Assembly (NCBI GenBank): GCA_020851835.1
Contig: JADZBZ010000210.1
Span: 1 to 6,221 of the forward strand
Direction of reading: 5' to 3'
Source: Acidobacteriota bacterium
GTDB lineage: Bacteria > Acidobacteriota > Vicinamibacteria > Vicinamibacterales > UBA2999
Length of the DNA stretch: 6,221 bases
Each line of letters opens with the position of its first letter. Position 1 is the stretch's first letter. The notes beneath the pieces were generated by a model, which had not been told where the DNA came from, did not search any database, and worked only from the letters and a program-made list of their open reading frames with translations. Shown here piece after piece: positions 1-6,221 of this stretch. The translations under genes and the position numbers were made by a program.

Positions 1-552
<552 letters not shown>

Positions 553-574
553 CGGCGCGGCGCCGCCAGACCCC

Positions 575-1567
575 TCAGAATTGCCGCCGCAGTTCCTCGG
601 TCGTCACCGTCGCCGCCCCGAATTTGCCCACGACGATACCGGCCGCTTCGTTGGCGAGGGCGGCGGCTTCGCCGGGTTGCGCGCCGGCGGCCAGGGCCAG
701 GGCGAGCGTGGCAATCACGGTGTCGCCCGCTCCGGTCACGTCCGACACCTCGCGCGCAACGGCCGGCAGGGAACCATCCACCTCGAGGTGCGAGAGCCAC
801 ATACCACGCTCGCCGAGCGTGATGAGCACGCCCTCGACGCCGGCCCGCTCCATGAGCAGCCGGGCCGCGTTGCGCGCATCCTCCATCGTCCGGATGCGCC
901 GGGCGGCGGCGGCTTCCGCCTCGCCCTGGTTGGGTGTGATCAGCGTGGCGCCGCGGTAGAAGTCGAGGTGCGGCACCTTCGGATCCACGAGCAGTGGAAC
1001 GCGCCGCTCTCGGGCGCGGGTGAGCAGGTGATCCATCACCCGGCGCGTGACGACGCCCTTCTGGTAATCCGACACCAGCAGCACCCGTACGTCGTCGAGG
1101 TGCTGGTCGACCACCGCGGTGATGGCGTCCTCGGCGGCGGTATCGAGGTCGCCGTCGGTTTCATAGTCGATGCGCGCCACCTGCTGGTTCCGCGTGGTGA
1201 CCACGCGCACCTTCGACGTCGTGCGGCGATCGGGCACGGCGATCAATGCGGCGGCCGAGAGGCCGTTGGCCGCCAGCTGCGCGGCGAGGCGCCCGGCGTC
1301 CTCGTCTTCGCCGACGGCGCCGACCAGCGTGACCGGGCCGCCGAGCGCGGCGATGTTGTGGGCGACGTTGGCGGCGCCGCCGAGCCGGAACTCGTCGTGA
1401 TCGAAAACCACCACCGGCACGGGCGCCTCGGGCGAAATGCGGCTGACCTGTCCCACCAGGAAGCGATCCAGCATCACGTCGCCCACGACGAGCACGCGGC
1501 CGGTGGGGAACCGCGCGATGAGGTGGCGTGCCCGGCTCGCGTCGGGCGCTGGCAGGCCCAGCGTCAT
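575..1567 (-). CDS. rfaE1: D-glycero-beta-D-manno-heptose-7-phosphate kinase (HldE kinase domain / RfaE1 / HldA type)
   Basis: Cytoplasmic PfkB/ribokinase-family kinase that phosphorylates heptose 7-phosphate at C1 to the 1,7-bisphosphate, on the route to ADP-heptose for LPS inner core. The product is 330 aa. Visible motifs: VVGDVMLDRF (27-36), RISPEAPVPVV (43-53), RLGGAANVAHN (61-71), the substrate-side SDYQKG (166-171), VDPK (194-197), TPNQGE (211-216), and the PfkB signature DVTGAGDT (276-283), in which Asp282 is the expected catalytic base; it ends in VVGKFGAATVT. These match the kinase half of E. coli HldE closely. The protein stops at the end of the kinase domain, so the cytidylyltransferase-like (RfaE2/HldC) domain of bifunctional HldE is absent. 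The ATG at 1567 overlaps the upstream ligase stop as ATGA, which suggests translational coupling; the frame stays open further upstream, but that extension is low-complexity and unlike the family. It appears to be the last gene of the minus-strand cluster. Confidence 0.95.
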   Translation of the reverse strand: MTLGLPAPDASRARHLIARFPTGRVLVVGDVMLDRFLVGQVSRISPEAPVPVVVFDHDEFRLGGAANVAHNIAALGGPVTLVGAVGEDEDAGRLAAQLAANGLSAAALIAVPDRRTTSKVRVVTTRNQQVARIDYETDGDLDTAAEDAITAVVDQHLDDVRVLLVSDYQKGVVTRRVMDHLLTRARERRVPLLVDPKVPHLDFYRGATLITPNQGEAEAAAARRIRTMEDARNAARLLMERAGVEGVLITLGERGMWLSHLEVDGSLPAVAREVSDVTGAGDTVIATLALALAAGAQPGEAAALANEAAGIVVGKFGAATVTTEELRRQF

Positions 1568-2739
1568 CGGGCGAGGCGGCCGTCGCGAACGGCGGCGAAG
1601 GGGAGGGTGATGATCACGAGCAGAAGCATGAGGAACTCGGAGTCGCCGAAGTTGTATTCCGTGAGTCCTGCGGCGAGCATCGCCACCATGGCACCCAGCC
1701 CCGCGGCCGCCAGCGGGCGCACGCCGTGCACCTGGCGCAACCGCCACAGGCCGGTGATGACCGAGACGACGAACCCGAGCCACAGGCCCAGCGCCGGCAG
1801 GCCGCGTTCGGCCGCGATCTGCATGGGTACGTTGTGCAGGTGGGGGTTGTGGGCCTGCACGGCCGACGCCGTACGGTAGTCGGGATAGACGTGCCCGATC
1901 ATGTCGGGCCCGACGCCCGTCCACGGATGGTCCCGGACGATGGCGACGCCGGCCTCGAGCATGGCGACGCGGTCGCGTGTCGTGGGGTCGCTCATGTCGC
2001 CGATGGAGTTGACACGGCTGGTCAGCTCGTTGGGCGCGACCACGAGCATGATCACGGCCGCCAGCGGAATCAGGGCCGTGAGGCGGAAGTCCTTGATGAC
2101 GAAGAGGACGGCGGCGCCGGCAGCGGCGCCAATCCAGGCGCCGCGCGTCAGCGTCAGCGCGAGCGACACCAGCAGCGCCGGCAGCACGAACGCGGCCCAG
2201 AGCCGATCGCGGGTGCCAAAGAGCAGGCGGGCGACGCTGGCGCAGATCACCAGCATGAGCGTGCCCGAGTAGGTCATCCAGTGCGACAGCGTGCCCTGGG
2301 TGCGCCGGCCCAGGTTGTCGTAGTTGAGCACGCCGTATTGCACGATGCCGATGAACGCGCTGGCGGCCCCCACCGTGATGATGATGGTGAGCAGCTTGTC
2401 GGCGCCTTCTCCGCGCGCAAAGTCGTACACCAGGGGGACCAGCAGGAAGAGCACCAGCTGCTTGCAGTCCACCACGCTCACCGCCGGGTCCACCGAAAAC
2501 CCGGCTGAGACCAGCGTGGCAGCCGCGTAGGCGGCCAGCGGCCAGAAGAACGCCGGGGCGGCGAGCCGTTCGCCGCGCGCCAGGTGCAGTCCCAGCCAGC
2601 AGAGCAGGGCCAGGCCGAGCAGGATCTGCGCCGCCGCAATCGAGAACTGCATCAGCGCGACGATGCCCATCAGGGTCGCGATGCCGGCAAGCTCGACTCG
2701 GTCGTGAGGCAACTGGGCGGGGAGGGTCACGGAAGCCAT
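1564..2739 (-). CDS. O-antigen ligase/polymerase family membrane protein (Wzy_C / WaaL-like)
   Basis: Polytopic inner-membrane protein of 391 aa, normal for O-antigen ligases. About 11-12 hydrophobic segments are visible, roughly at residues 15-31, 33-52, 63-81, 92-108, 116-137, 155-173, 179-197, 201-216, 218-236, 312-335, 343-360 and 368-383. The longest hydrophilic stretch (about 238-310) is the expected large periplasmic loop of the Wzy_C domain. It holds the family signatures LTLTRGAWIG (195-204, with the conserved Arg199), HPWTGVGPD (271-279) and HNPHLHN (297-303) followed by AAERGLPALG. In the family, conserved Arg and His residues of these regions act in joining an undecaprenyl-linked glycan to the acceptor. 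Family membership is secure. Whether it ligates O-antigen to lipid A-core (WaaL) or polymerises repeats (Wzy) cannot be read from sequence, but neighbours acting on LPS-core heptose favour WaaL. The start is the ATG at 2739; no clear Shine-Dalgarno sequence precedes it. Its stop overlaps the start of the heptose kinase by 4 bp. Confidence 0.88.
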   Translation of the reverse strand: MASVTLPAQLPHDRVELAGIATLMGIVALMQFSIAAAQILLGLALLCWLGLHLARGERLAAPAFFWPLAAYAAATLVSAGFSVDPAVSVVDCKQLVLFLLVPLVYDFARGEGADKLLTIIITVGAASAFIGIVQYGVLNYDNLGRRTQGTLSHWMTYSGTLMLVICASVARLLFGTRDRLWAAFVLPALLVSLALTLTRGAWIGAAAGAAVLFVIKDFRLTALIPLAAVIMLVVAPNELTSRVNSIGDMSDPTTRDRVAMLEAGVAIVRDHPWTGVGPDMIGHVYPDYRTASAVQAHNPHLHNVPMQIAAERGLPALGLWLGFVVSVITGLWRLRQVHGVRPLAAAGLGAMVAMLAAGLTEYNFGDSEFLMLLLVIITLPFAAVRDGRLAR

Positions 2740-2797
2740 GGCCGGGATGCGCGAACAGCTTATCGCGTCCGGGCGCGGCGGTCGACGCGCGTCCGCG
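2740..2797. repeat. 58-bp gap between GT9 and ligase genes with an 8-bp direct repeat
   Basis: This is the widest gap inside the minus-strand cluster. It contains CGCGTCCG twice (2764-2771 and 2788-2795, 24 bp start to start). In DNA this rich in GC such a short repeat may be chance. I see no clear -10/-35 pair or T-tract terminator here, so nothing shows that the cluster is split at this point. Confidence 0.25.
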
Positions 2798-3862
2798 TCA
2801 CGGGCGGGGCGGGGCGGTCAGCGCCTGCCGGCAGGCCGCCAGCACCATGGGTACGGTGATGCCCGTCAGGCAGCGGAAATCGCCCGGGACACACCTGCGT
2901 TGATGGCACGGGCGACATGGCAAGGGCCCCACCTCGACGCCGATGGACGGCAAGGCAGGGTCGCGCCATGGCAGGGAGCGCGGGGGGAGCGTGGGACCGA
3001 ACAAGGCCACGACGGGCGTCGGCGTGGTGGCGGCGATGTGGAGCGGGCCGCTGTCGCCGCCAATGTAGAGGCGCGCGCGCGTGATGAGGGCGGCCAGTTC
3101 CTCGAGGTCGAATTCGCCGATACGCACGATGCGCGTTCCGTCGTCGGCGGCGAGCCGCCGCGCCTCGAGCGCGACGCGTGAGGCCGCGTCCGCCTCCGAA
3201 GGCCCCGACGTAATGACCACTCGCAGCGGCTGCGCGTCGCTGGCCAGGGCCGCGGCCAGCGCGGCGAAGCGATCGGCCGGCCAGCGGCGGAAAGGGTTGC
3301 CGGCGCTCACGTGCAGAATGGCCAGCCGCGCGTCAGCGGCCACGCCGGCGTCGCGGAGGCGCTTGTCCACTCGCTCAATGGCATCTGGCGTGAGGGGCAT
3401 CTCCACGGGGTCGAGAGCCGGGTCGGCGGGACCGATGCCGAGCGGCGCCAGCAGGTCCCACTGGTTCAGTACCGAGTGTCGTGGCGGCACGAGCGACGCC
3501 GTCCACGCGATCCGTGCCGTGTAGGCCCATCGCCGCCCCGGCAGATCGTAGCCGATGCGAACGGGCGCGGCCGAACCGCGCGTCAGCCATGCGGCGCGCG
3601 GGCCGCCGTGCAGGTCGATGGCCACGTCGAAGCGCTGCCGGCGCAGGCGGCGCGCGAGGTTCCAGTCGTAGCGGAGACGCCTCCAGCCACGCGGGCGCTC
3701 GACGATGACGAGGTCGTCGATGTGCGGATTGTGACGCACGACCGGTGCCGAGGCGGCTTCGACCAGATAGGTGAGGCGCGCCGCCGGAAAGCGGCGCTTC
3801 ACCGCGCGGATGACCGGCGTGGTGAAGACCACGTCCCCGATCAGGCGCAATCGGACCAGCAA
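2798..3862 (-). CDS. Glycosyltransferase family 9 protein, probable ADP-heptose:LPS heptosyltransferase
   Basis: GT-B fold, GT9-family enzyme of 354 aa (family usually 330-370), expected on the cytoplasmic face of the inner membrane, transferring heptose from ADP-heptose to the growing LPS inner core. Visible motifs: VRLRLIGDVVFTTPVIRAV (3-21, with the family's GD at 9-10), DVAIDLHGGPRAAWLT (79-94), the mid-protein LHVSAGNPFRRWPADRFA (183-200), the donor-binding signature YIGGDSGPLHIAA (266-278) and ALFGPT (286-291). The C-terminal cysteine set C316, C319, C324 and C331 is also common in this family. It cannot be assigned to WaaC, WaaF or WaaQ from sequence alone. The start is uncertain. TTG at 3862 is the first standard start codon but begins two residues into the first beta strand. 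An in-frame CTG at 3880, overlapping the upstream stop as CTGA, would give six extra residues and a fuller N-terminus (then S-I-L-L-V-R). No strong Shine-Dalgarno sequence supports either. The gene follows the zinc-ribbon gene directly. Confidence 0.92.
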   Translation of the reverse strand: MLVRLRLIGDVVFTTPVIRAVKRRFPAARLTYLVEAASAPVVRHNPHIDDLVIVERPRGWRRLRYDWNLARRLRRQRFDVAIDLHGGPRAAWLTRGSAAPVRIGYDLPGRRWAYTARIAWTASLVPPRHSVLNQWDLLAPLGIGPADPALDPVEMPLTPDAIERVDKRLRDAGVAADARLAILHVSAGNPFRRWPADRFAALAAALASDAQPLRVVITSGPSEADAASRVALEARRLAADDGTRIVRIGEFDLEELAALITRARLYIGGDSGPLHIAATTPTPVVALFGPTLPPRSLPWRDPALPSIGVEVGPLPCRPCHQRRCVPGDFRCLTGITVPMVLAACRQALTAPPRP

Positions 3863-3876
3863 GATGGACTGGGGAT

Positions 3877-4047
3877 TCAGGGCTCGACCGTGGCCTCGTC
3901 GATCAGCATCACCGGGATGTCGTCCCTAATCGGATACACGCGGTGACACGCATCGCACTTGAGCGCTGTTCCGTCCTTGACGAGCCGAACCGGCGTCTTG
4001 CAGGCCGGGCAGGCGAGGATCTCGAGCAACTCCGGATCGACGGGCAT
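3877..4047 (-). CDS. Trm112/UPF0434 (YcaR)-family small zinc-ribbon protein
   Basis: A 56-aa protein of about the length of E. coli YcaR (about 60 aa). It begins with the family-typical PELLEILACPAC, then LKCDACHRVYPIRDDIPVMLIDEA. Two CxxC pairs (C13/C16 and C31/C34) form a complete four-cysteine zinc ribbon. Eukaryotic and archaeal Trm112 proteins bind and activate SAM-dependent methyltransferases; the role of the short bacterial homologues is poorly defined, so no specific partner can be named here. I chose the ATG at 4047 because the protein then begins as in homologues. A GTG at 4062 adds five residues, but it directly abuts the predicted -10 box (4054-4059), which the extension would read through. 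This is the first gene of the minus-strand cluster, 14 bp before the TTG (or overlapping the CTG) of the GT9 gene. In E. coli, ycaR likewise sits between lpxK and kdsB, so association with LPS genes is known. Confidence 0.9.
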   Translation of the reverse strand: MPVDPELLEILACPACKTPVRLVKDGTALKCDACHRVYPIRDDIPVMLIDEATVEP

Positions 4048-4053
4048 AAAAGG

Positions 4054-4081
4054 ACTATACACCGCCCCATCAGCGGGTCAG
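4054..4081 (-). promoter_or_regulatory. Candidate sigma70-type promoter for the LPS cluster, possibly giving a leaderless mRNA
   Basis: Read on the minus strand, CTGACC at 4081-4076 (4 of 6 to TTGACA) is followed after 16 bp by TATAGT at 4059-4054 (5 of 6 to TATAAT). Six bases (CCTTTT) then separate the -10 from the ATG at 4047, so the predicted transcription start falls on or within a base of the A of that ATG. No Shine-Dalgarno sequence could then exist, which implies leaderless translation of the zinc-ribbon gene. The A/T-rich patch stands out in otherwise GC-rich DNA. The prediction is by eye only. Confidence 0.5.
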
Positions 4082-4090
4082 AATCATCGC

Positions 4091-6049
4091 ATGCGCGTCT
4101 GGTGTGCGGTGGTCGTGGTCGCCCTGTTCTTCGTTGCCGGGCCTGCTGCCGCCCAACCGCCGGCGTCCACGTCGAGGGCCCAGGCCTACTACGAATTCAT
4201 GCTGGCGCGGCGCCTCGAAGCCGATGGCAGCACGGCCGAGGCCCTCGCCGCGCTGTCGCGTGCCGCGAAGCTCGACCCGACCGCGGCCGACATCCCGGCG
4301 GAGATAGCCGCGCTGTACGCGCGGGAGAACGACGGCGCGAAGGCGCAGGAGGCCGCCGAGCGCGCTCTGGCGCTCGACAAGGACAACGTCGAAGCGCACC
4401 GCATTCTCGGACTGGTGTACTCGGCCCGGTCCGAGAACGCCGGCCCGGCGCCCGCCGGCGAGTCTCCGGATTCGCTGCGCGACAAGGCCATCGAGCACCT
4501 GCAGGCCATCAAGGGATCCCCGGCCATGGCTACGGACCTGAGCCTGCAGATAGCATACGGGCGGCTGCTGTTGCGGTCCGGACGAACCGAGGAGGCCACC
4601 ACGGTGCTCGAAGCGATCGCGTCGCAGGCGCCGTATGTCGCCGAGCCCTTCGTGCTGCTGGCCGAGGCACGCACATCGCAGGGGCGGATGTTCGAGGCCG
4701 CCCAGGCGCTAGTGCAGGCCGCCGAGATCAACCCCCGCTACTACATGTCGCTAGGGGATCTGTACGAGCGGCTCGGCCGGTGGGCAGCCGCGGCCGGCGC
4801 GTACGGGCAGGCGCTCGAGGGCGTACGCTCGCCGAGCCGCGATCTTCGGTTGCGCTACATCGCGGCGCTGCTCAACGTGCCGGCCGGGGCCGGCGCCGCG
4901 CGGGCGCGGGATGCGCTCGACGAGTTGCTCAAGGCGAGTCCCAACGACGCGCGGCTGTTGTACCTGCGGTCCGCGGCCTCGCGCCAGCTGGGCGACACCG
5001 AGGGTGCCGAGGCGGCCGCCCGCCAGTTGCTGTCGCTCGACCCGACCAGCCTTCCGGGCCTGAGCGCCCTCGCGCGAGTTCTGTCGGATCAGTTCCAGTA
5101 CCGCCAGGTCGTGGACCTGCTGTCGCCGCTGGCCCAGGATACCGGCGCGCGCGTCAAGGGCCGCGAGGACGAAGCGGCCGCCGCGCTCGGGCAACTCGGG
5201 CTCGCTCACCAGCAACTCGGCGAATACGACGCGGCCATCGGCGCCTTCACCTCGGCCAGGGCGCTGGCGCCCACGGACGCGACCTTCGACCTGTACGTCG
5301 TACAGGCGCTCATCGCGGCGCGGCGGTTCGATCGGGCGGCCGACGTGGCGGCCGAGGCCTTGAAAGCCCATCCTGACGAGCTGCGCCTGATTCGCCTGCG
5401 CGCGCAGGCGCTGTCACGCCTCGGGCGAGGCGCCGAGGCCATCGCCTCGCTGGAAAGCGCCGTCAAGGCGGAATCGCGGAGTCCGCAGCTCGCCCTCGCT
5501 CTGGCCGACGCCTATGCCGCCGAAAAGCGCTACGACGATGCGGTGCGGGTGATCGAACAGGCGGAGACGGCCTTCGGGGCAGAGGAAGAGTTCACGTTGC
5601 GCCTCATCGGCCTCTACGAACAGTCCGGACGCCTGGGTGAGGCCGAGCGTGCGCTGCGTGCGCGCATCGAGAGGGATCCGCTCGATGCCCTCGCCCTCAA
5701 CTACCTCGGGTATCTCCTCGCCGACCGCACCGATCGGCTGACCGAGGCTGTCGCCCTCATCGAGCGCGCCCTCGAGGTGGAGCCCGACAACCCGTCCTAT
5801 CTGGACAGCTTCGGGTGGGCCCTCTTCAAGCAGGGCAAGATCGTCGAGGCTACGGCTCCTCTGGGGCGCGCGGCGGCGGCGCTGCCGGCCAACTCGGTGA
5901 TTCAGGAACACCTCGGCGACGTGCTGGCACGACAGGGCAAGTGGGCCGAGGCCGCCTCCGCCTGGCAGCGCGCGCTCGACGGCGACGGCGAGTCGATCGA
6001 CCGCGCCGGCGTCACCAAGAAACTCCAGGATGCGCGGCGTCGCCGCTAG
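4091..6049 (+). CDS. Exported tetratricopeptide-repeat (TPR) protein
   Basis: A 652-aa protein built almost wholly of helical TPR units. The ATG at 4091 gives a clear Sec signal peptide (Arg2, hydrophobic core from about Val7 to Val15, likely cleavage after A-A-A21 before Gln22), which decides against in-frame starts upstream that would run antisense through the zinc-ribbon gene. No lipobox Cys follows, so a soluble periplasmic location is likely. TPR-like 34-residue units recur from about residue 31 to the C-terminus, the clearest near 35-66, 69-98, 217-245, 364-394, 399-427, 432-460, 466-494, 533-565, 568-598 and 602-630. The C-terminal third carries the pattern of the Pseudomonas PA4667-like family: LNYLGYLLADR (536-546), YLDSFGWALFKQGK (570-583) and HLGDVLARQGKWAEA (607-621). 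Such proteins are scaffolds for protein-protein contacts; no catalytic motif is visible. It starts only 43 bp from the divergent LPS cluster, has no strong ribosome-binding site, and overlaps the next gene by 20 bp. Confidence 0.9.
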   Translation: MRVWCAVVVVALFFVAGPAAAQPPASTSRAQAYYEFMLARRLEADGSTAEALAALSRAAKLDPTAADIPAEIAALYARENDGAKAQEAAERALALDKDNVEAHRILGLVYSARSENAGPAPAGESPDSLRDKAIEHLQAIKGSPAMATDLSLQIAYGRLLLRSGRTEEATTVLEAIASQAPYVAEPFVLLAEARTSQGRMFEAAQALVQAAEINPRYYMSLGDLYERLGRWAAAAGAYGQALEGVRSPSRDLRLRYIAALLNVPAGAGAARARDALDELLKASPNDARLLYLRSAASRQLGDTEGAEAAARQLLSLDPTSLPGLSALARVLSDQFQYRQVVDLLSPLAQDTGARVKGREDEAAAALGQLGLAHQQLGEYDAAIGAFTSARALAPTDATFDLYVVQALIAARRFDRAADVAAEALKAHPDELRLIRLRAQALSRLGRGAEAIASLESAVKAESRSPQLALALADAYAAEKRYDDAVRVIEQAETAFGAEEEFTLRLIGLYEQSGRLGEAERALRARIERDPLDALALNYLGYLLADRTDRLTEAVALIERALEVEPDNPSYLDSFGWALFKQGKIVEATAPLGRAAAALPANSVIQEHLGDVLARQGKWAEAASAWQRALDGDGESIDRAGVTKKLQDARRRR

Positions 6050-6221
6050 GCTCTCCCCCGGACTGCTCGTCGTGATGACGATGGCGGCTGCCGCCTGTGC
6101 GGCCCGCCTCCCGCCGCGGCCGTCCGGGGCGGCCGTGCCGGCGCCCGACGCCGTGCCGCTCTTCGAGCAGGCCACCGCGCACTGCGCGGGTCTGCGCACC
6201 CTGACACTGGAACTGGCGCTG
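6030..6221 (+). CDS. Probable lipoprotein, N-terminal 64 residues (3' truncated), possibly LolB-like
   Basis: The frame is open from the ATG at 6030 to the window edge. The N-terminus looks like a lipoprotein signal: Arg3 and Arg7, hydrophobic stretch GLLVVMTMAAAA (11-22), then Cys23 in A-A-A-C, a permissive lipobox. A Pro/Ala-rich linker follows, then LFEQATAHCAGLRTLTLELAL, which may be the first helix and strand of a lipid-binding beta-barrel-like domain. The start overlaps the last 20 bp of the TPR gene in another frame, which suggests co-transcription and coupled translation. In Pseudomonas a TPR gene of the same family precedes lolB and then ispE, so an outer-membrane lipoprotein localisation role is a reasonable guess from context. 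The visible part is too short to prove it; a DUF4292-type lipoprotein is an alternative. Later in-frame ATGs (6075, 6081) would destroy the signal peptide. Confidence 0.65.
   Translation, partial: MRGVAARLSPGLLVVMTMAAAACAARLPPRPSGAAVPAPDAVPLFEQATAHCAGLRTLTLELAL

Noticed and set aside
553..565. Stem-loop between purH and the heptose kinase as an intrinsic terminator
   Set aside because: A 5-bp stem with a 3-nt loop and no following T-run on either strand; not convincing.
581..1879. Long plus-strand open frame (432 codons) opposite the heptose kinase
   Set aside because: It lies antisense to a gene with full family motifs, its composition is low-complexity (Arg/Gly/His-rich), and it has no recognisable domain. 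GC-rich DNA commonly leaves such antisense frames open.
1568..1924. N-terminal extension of the heptose kinase by 119 residues
   Set aside because: The frame is open but the residues are Arg/Pro/His-rich and antisense-like in character, and they overlap the ligase's conserved C-terminus. The family begins shortly before VVGDVMLD.
1528..2508. Plus-strand open frame (326 codons) opposite the O-antigen ligase
   Set aside because: A mirror of the ligase: rich in His, Asp, Gln and Gly with no hydrophobic core or motif. The membrane-segment pattern on the minus strand is unambiguous.
4056..4061. TATACA as a plus-strand -10 for the TPR gene
   Set aside because: Only 4 of 6 matches and nothing like TTGACA 15-19 bp upstream. 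It is mostly the complement of the better minus-strand -10.
4062..4076. CCGC-7-GCGG dyad between the -35 and -10 as an operator
   Set aside because: Four-base arms of pure G/C are expected by chance in DNA of this composition; no second copy was seen.
3959..4090. Possible upstream extension of the TPR protein (44 extra residues)
   Set aside because: It would run antisense through the zinc-ribbon gene and bury the clear signal peptide that begins at 4091.
3943..5376. Plus-strand open frame of 477 codons overlapping the TPR gene in another frame
   Set aside because: Arg/Gly/Ala-rich, without motifs. The alternative frame has a signal peptide and regular TPR repeats throughout.

Overview
This is ordinary-looking chromosomal DNA from a GC-rich Gram-negative (diderm) bacterium. 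GC content is high throughout and third codon positions are dominated by G and C. The genes imply an outer membrane with heptose-containing lipopolysaccharide (LPS): a heptose-7-phosphate kinase, a GT9 heptosyltransferase, an O-antigen ligase, and exported TPR and lipoprotein genes. The overall flavour would fit a Vicinamibacteria-type acidobacterium or a GC-rich proteobacterium. That placement is an inference; there is no rRNA or other phylogenetic marker in the window.

Layout: (1) 1-552 (+) is the 3' end of purH (purine biosynthesis), entering from the left edge. (2) After a 22-bp convergent gap, a four-gene cluster reads leftwards on the minus strand from about 4047 to 575. In transcription order it is a 56-aa Trm112/UPF0434-type zinc-ribbon protein, a GT9 heptosyltransferase, a polytopic O-antigen ligase/polymerase (Wzy_C/WaaL-like), and a kinase-only HldE/RfaE1 D-glycero-beta-D-manno-heptose-7-phosphate kinase. 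Spacing is tight, with an ATGA start/stop overlap between the last two. (3) A 43-bp divergent intergenic region (4048-4090) carries a good sigma70-like promoter for the minus-strand cluster, placed so that transcription would begin at or next to the A of the first ATG (a candidate leaderless mRNA). (4) On the plus strand, 4091-6049 encodes a secreted or periplasmic 652-aa TPR protein. Its last 20 bp overlap the start of a lipoprotein gene that runs off the right edge.

How the genes work together: the minus-strand cluster supplies and uses heptose for the LPS inner core (HldE kinase makes the precursor, GT9 transfers heptose) and joins O-antigen or another polymer to the core (ligase). The plus-strand pair (TPR protein plus lipoprotein) recalls the TPR-lolB neighbourhood of pseudomonads, which would put both divergent units in envelope assembly. 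The lipoprotein's identity cannot be settled from its 64 visible residues.

No mobile element, CRISPR array, RNA gene, phage gene or toxin system is visible. No stretch longer than 60 bp lacks a gene. I did not find a convincing new biological system; the points most worth checking are the leaderless divergent promoter, the zinc-ribbon gene leading the LPS cluster, and the start codon of the GT9 gene.
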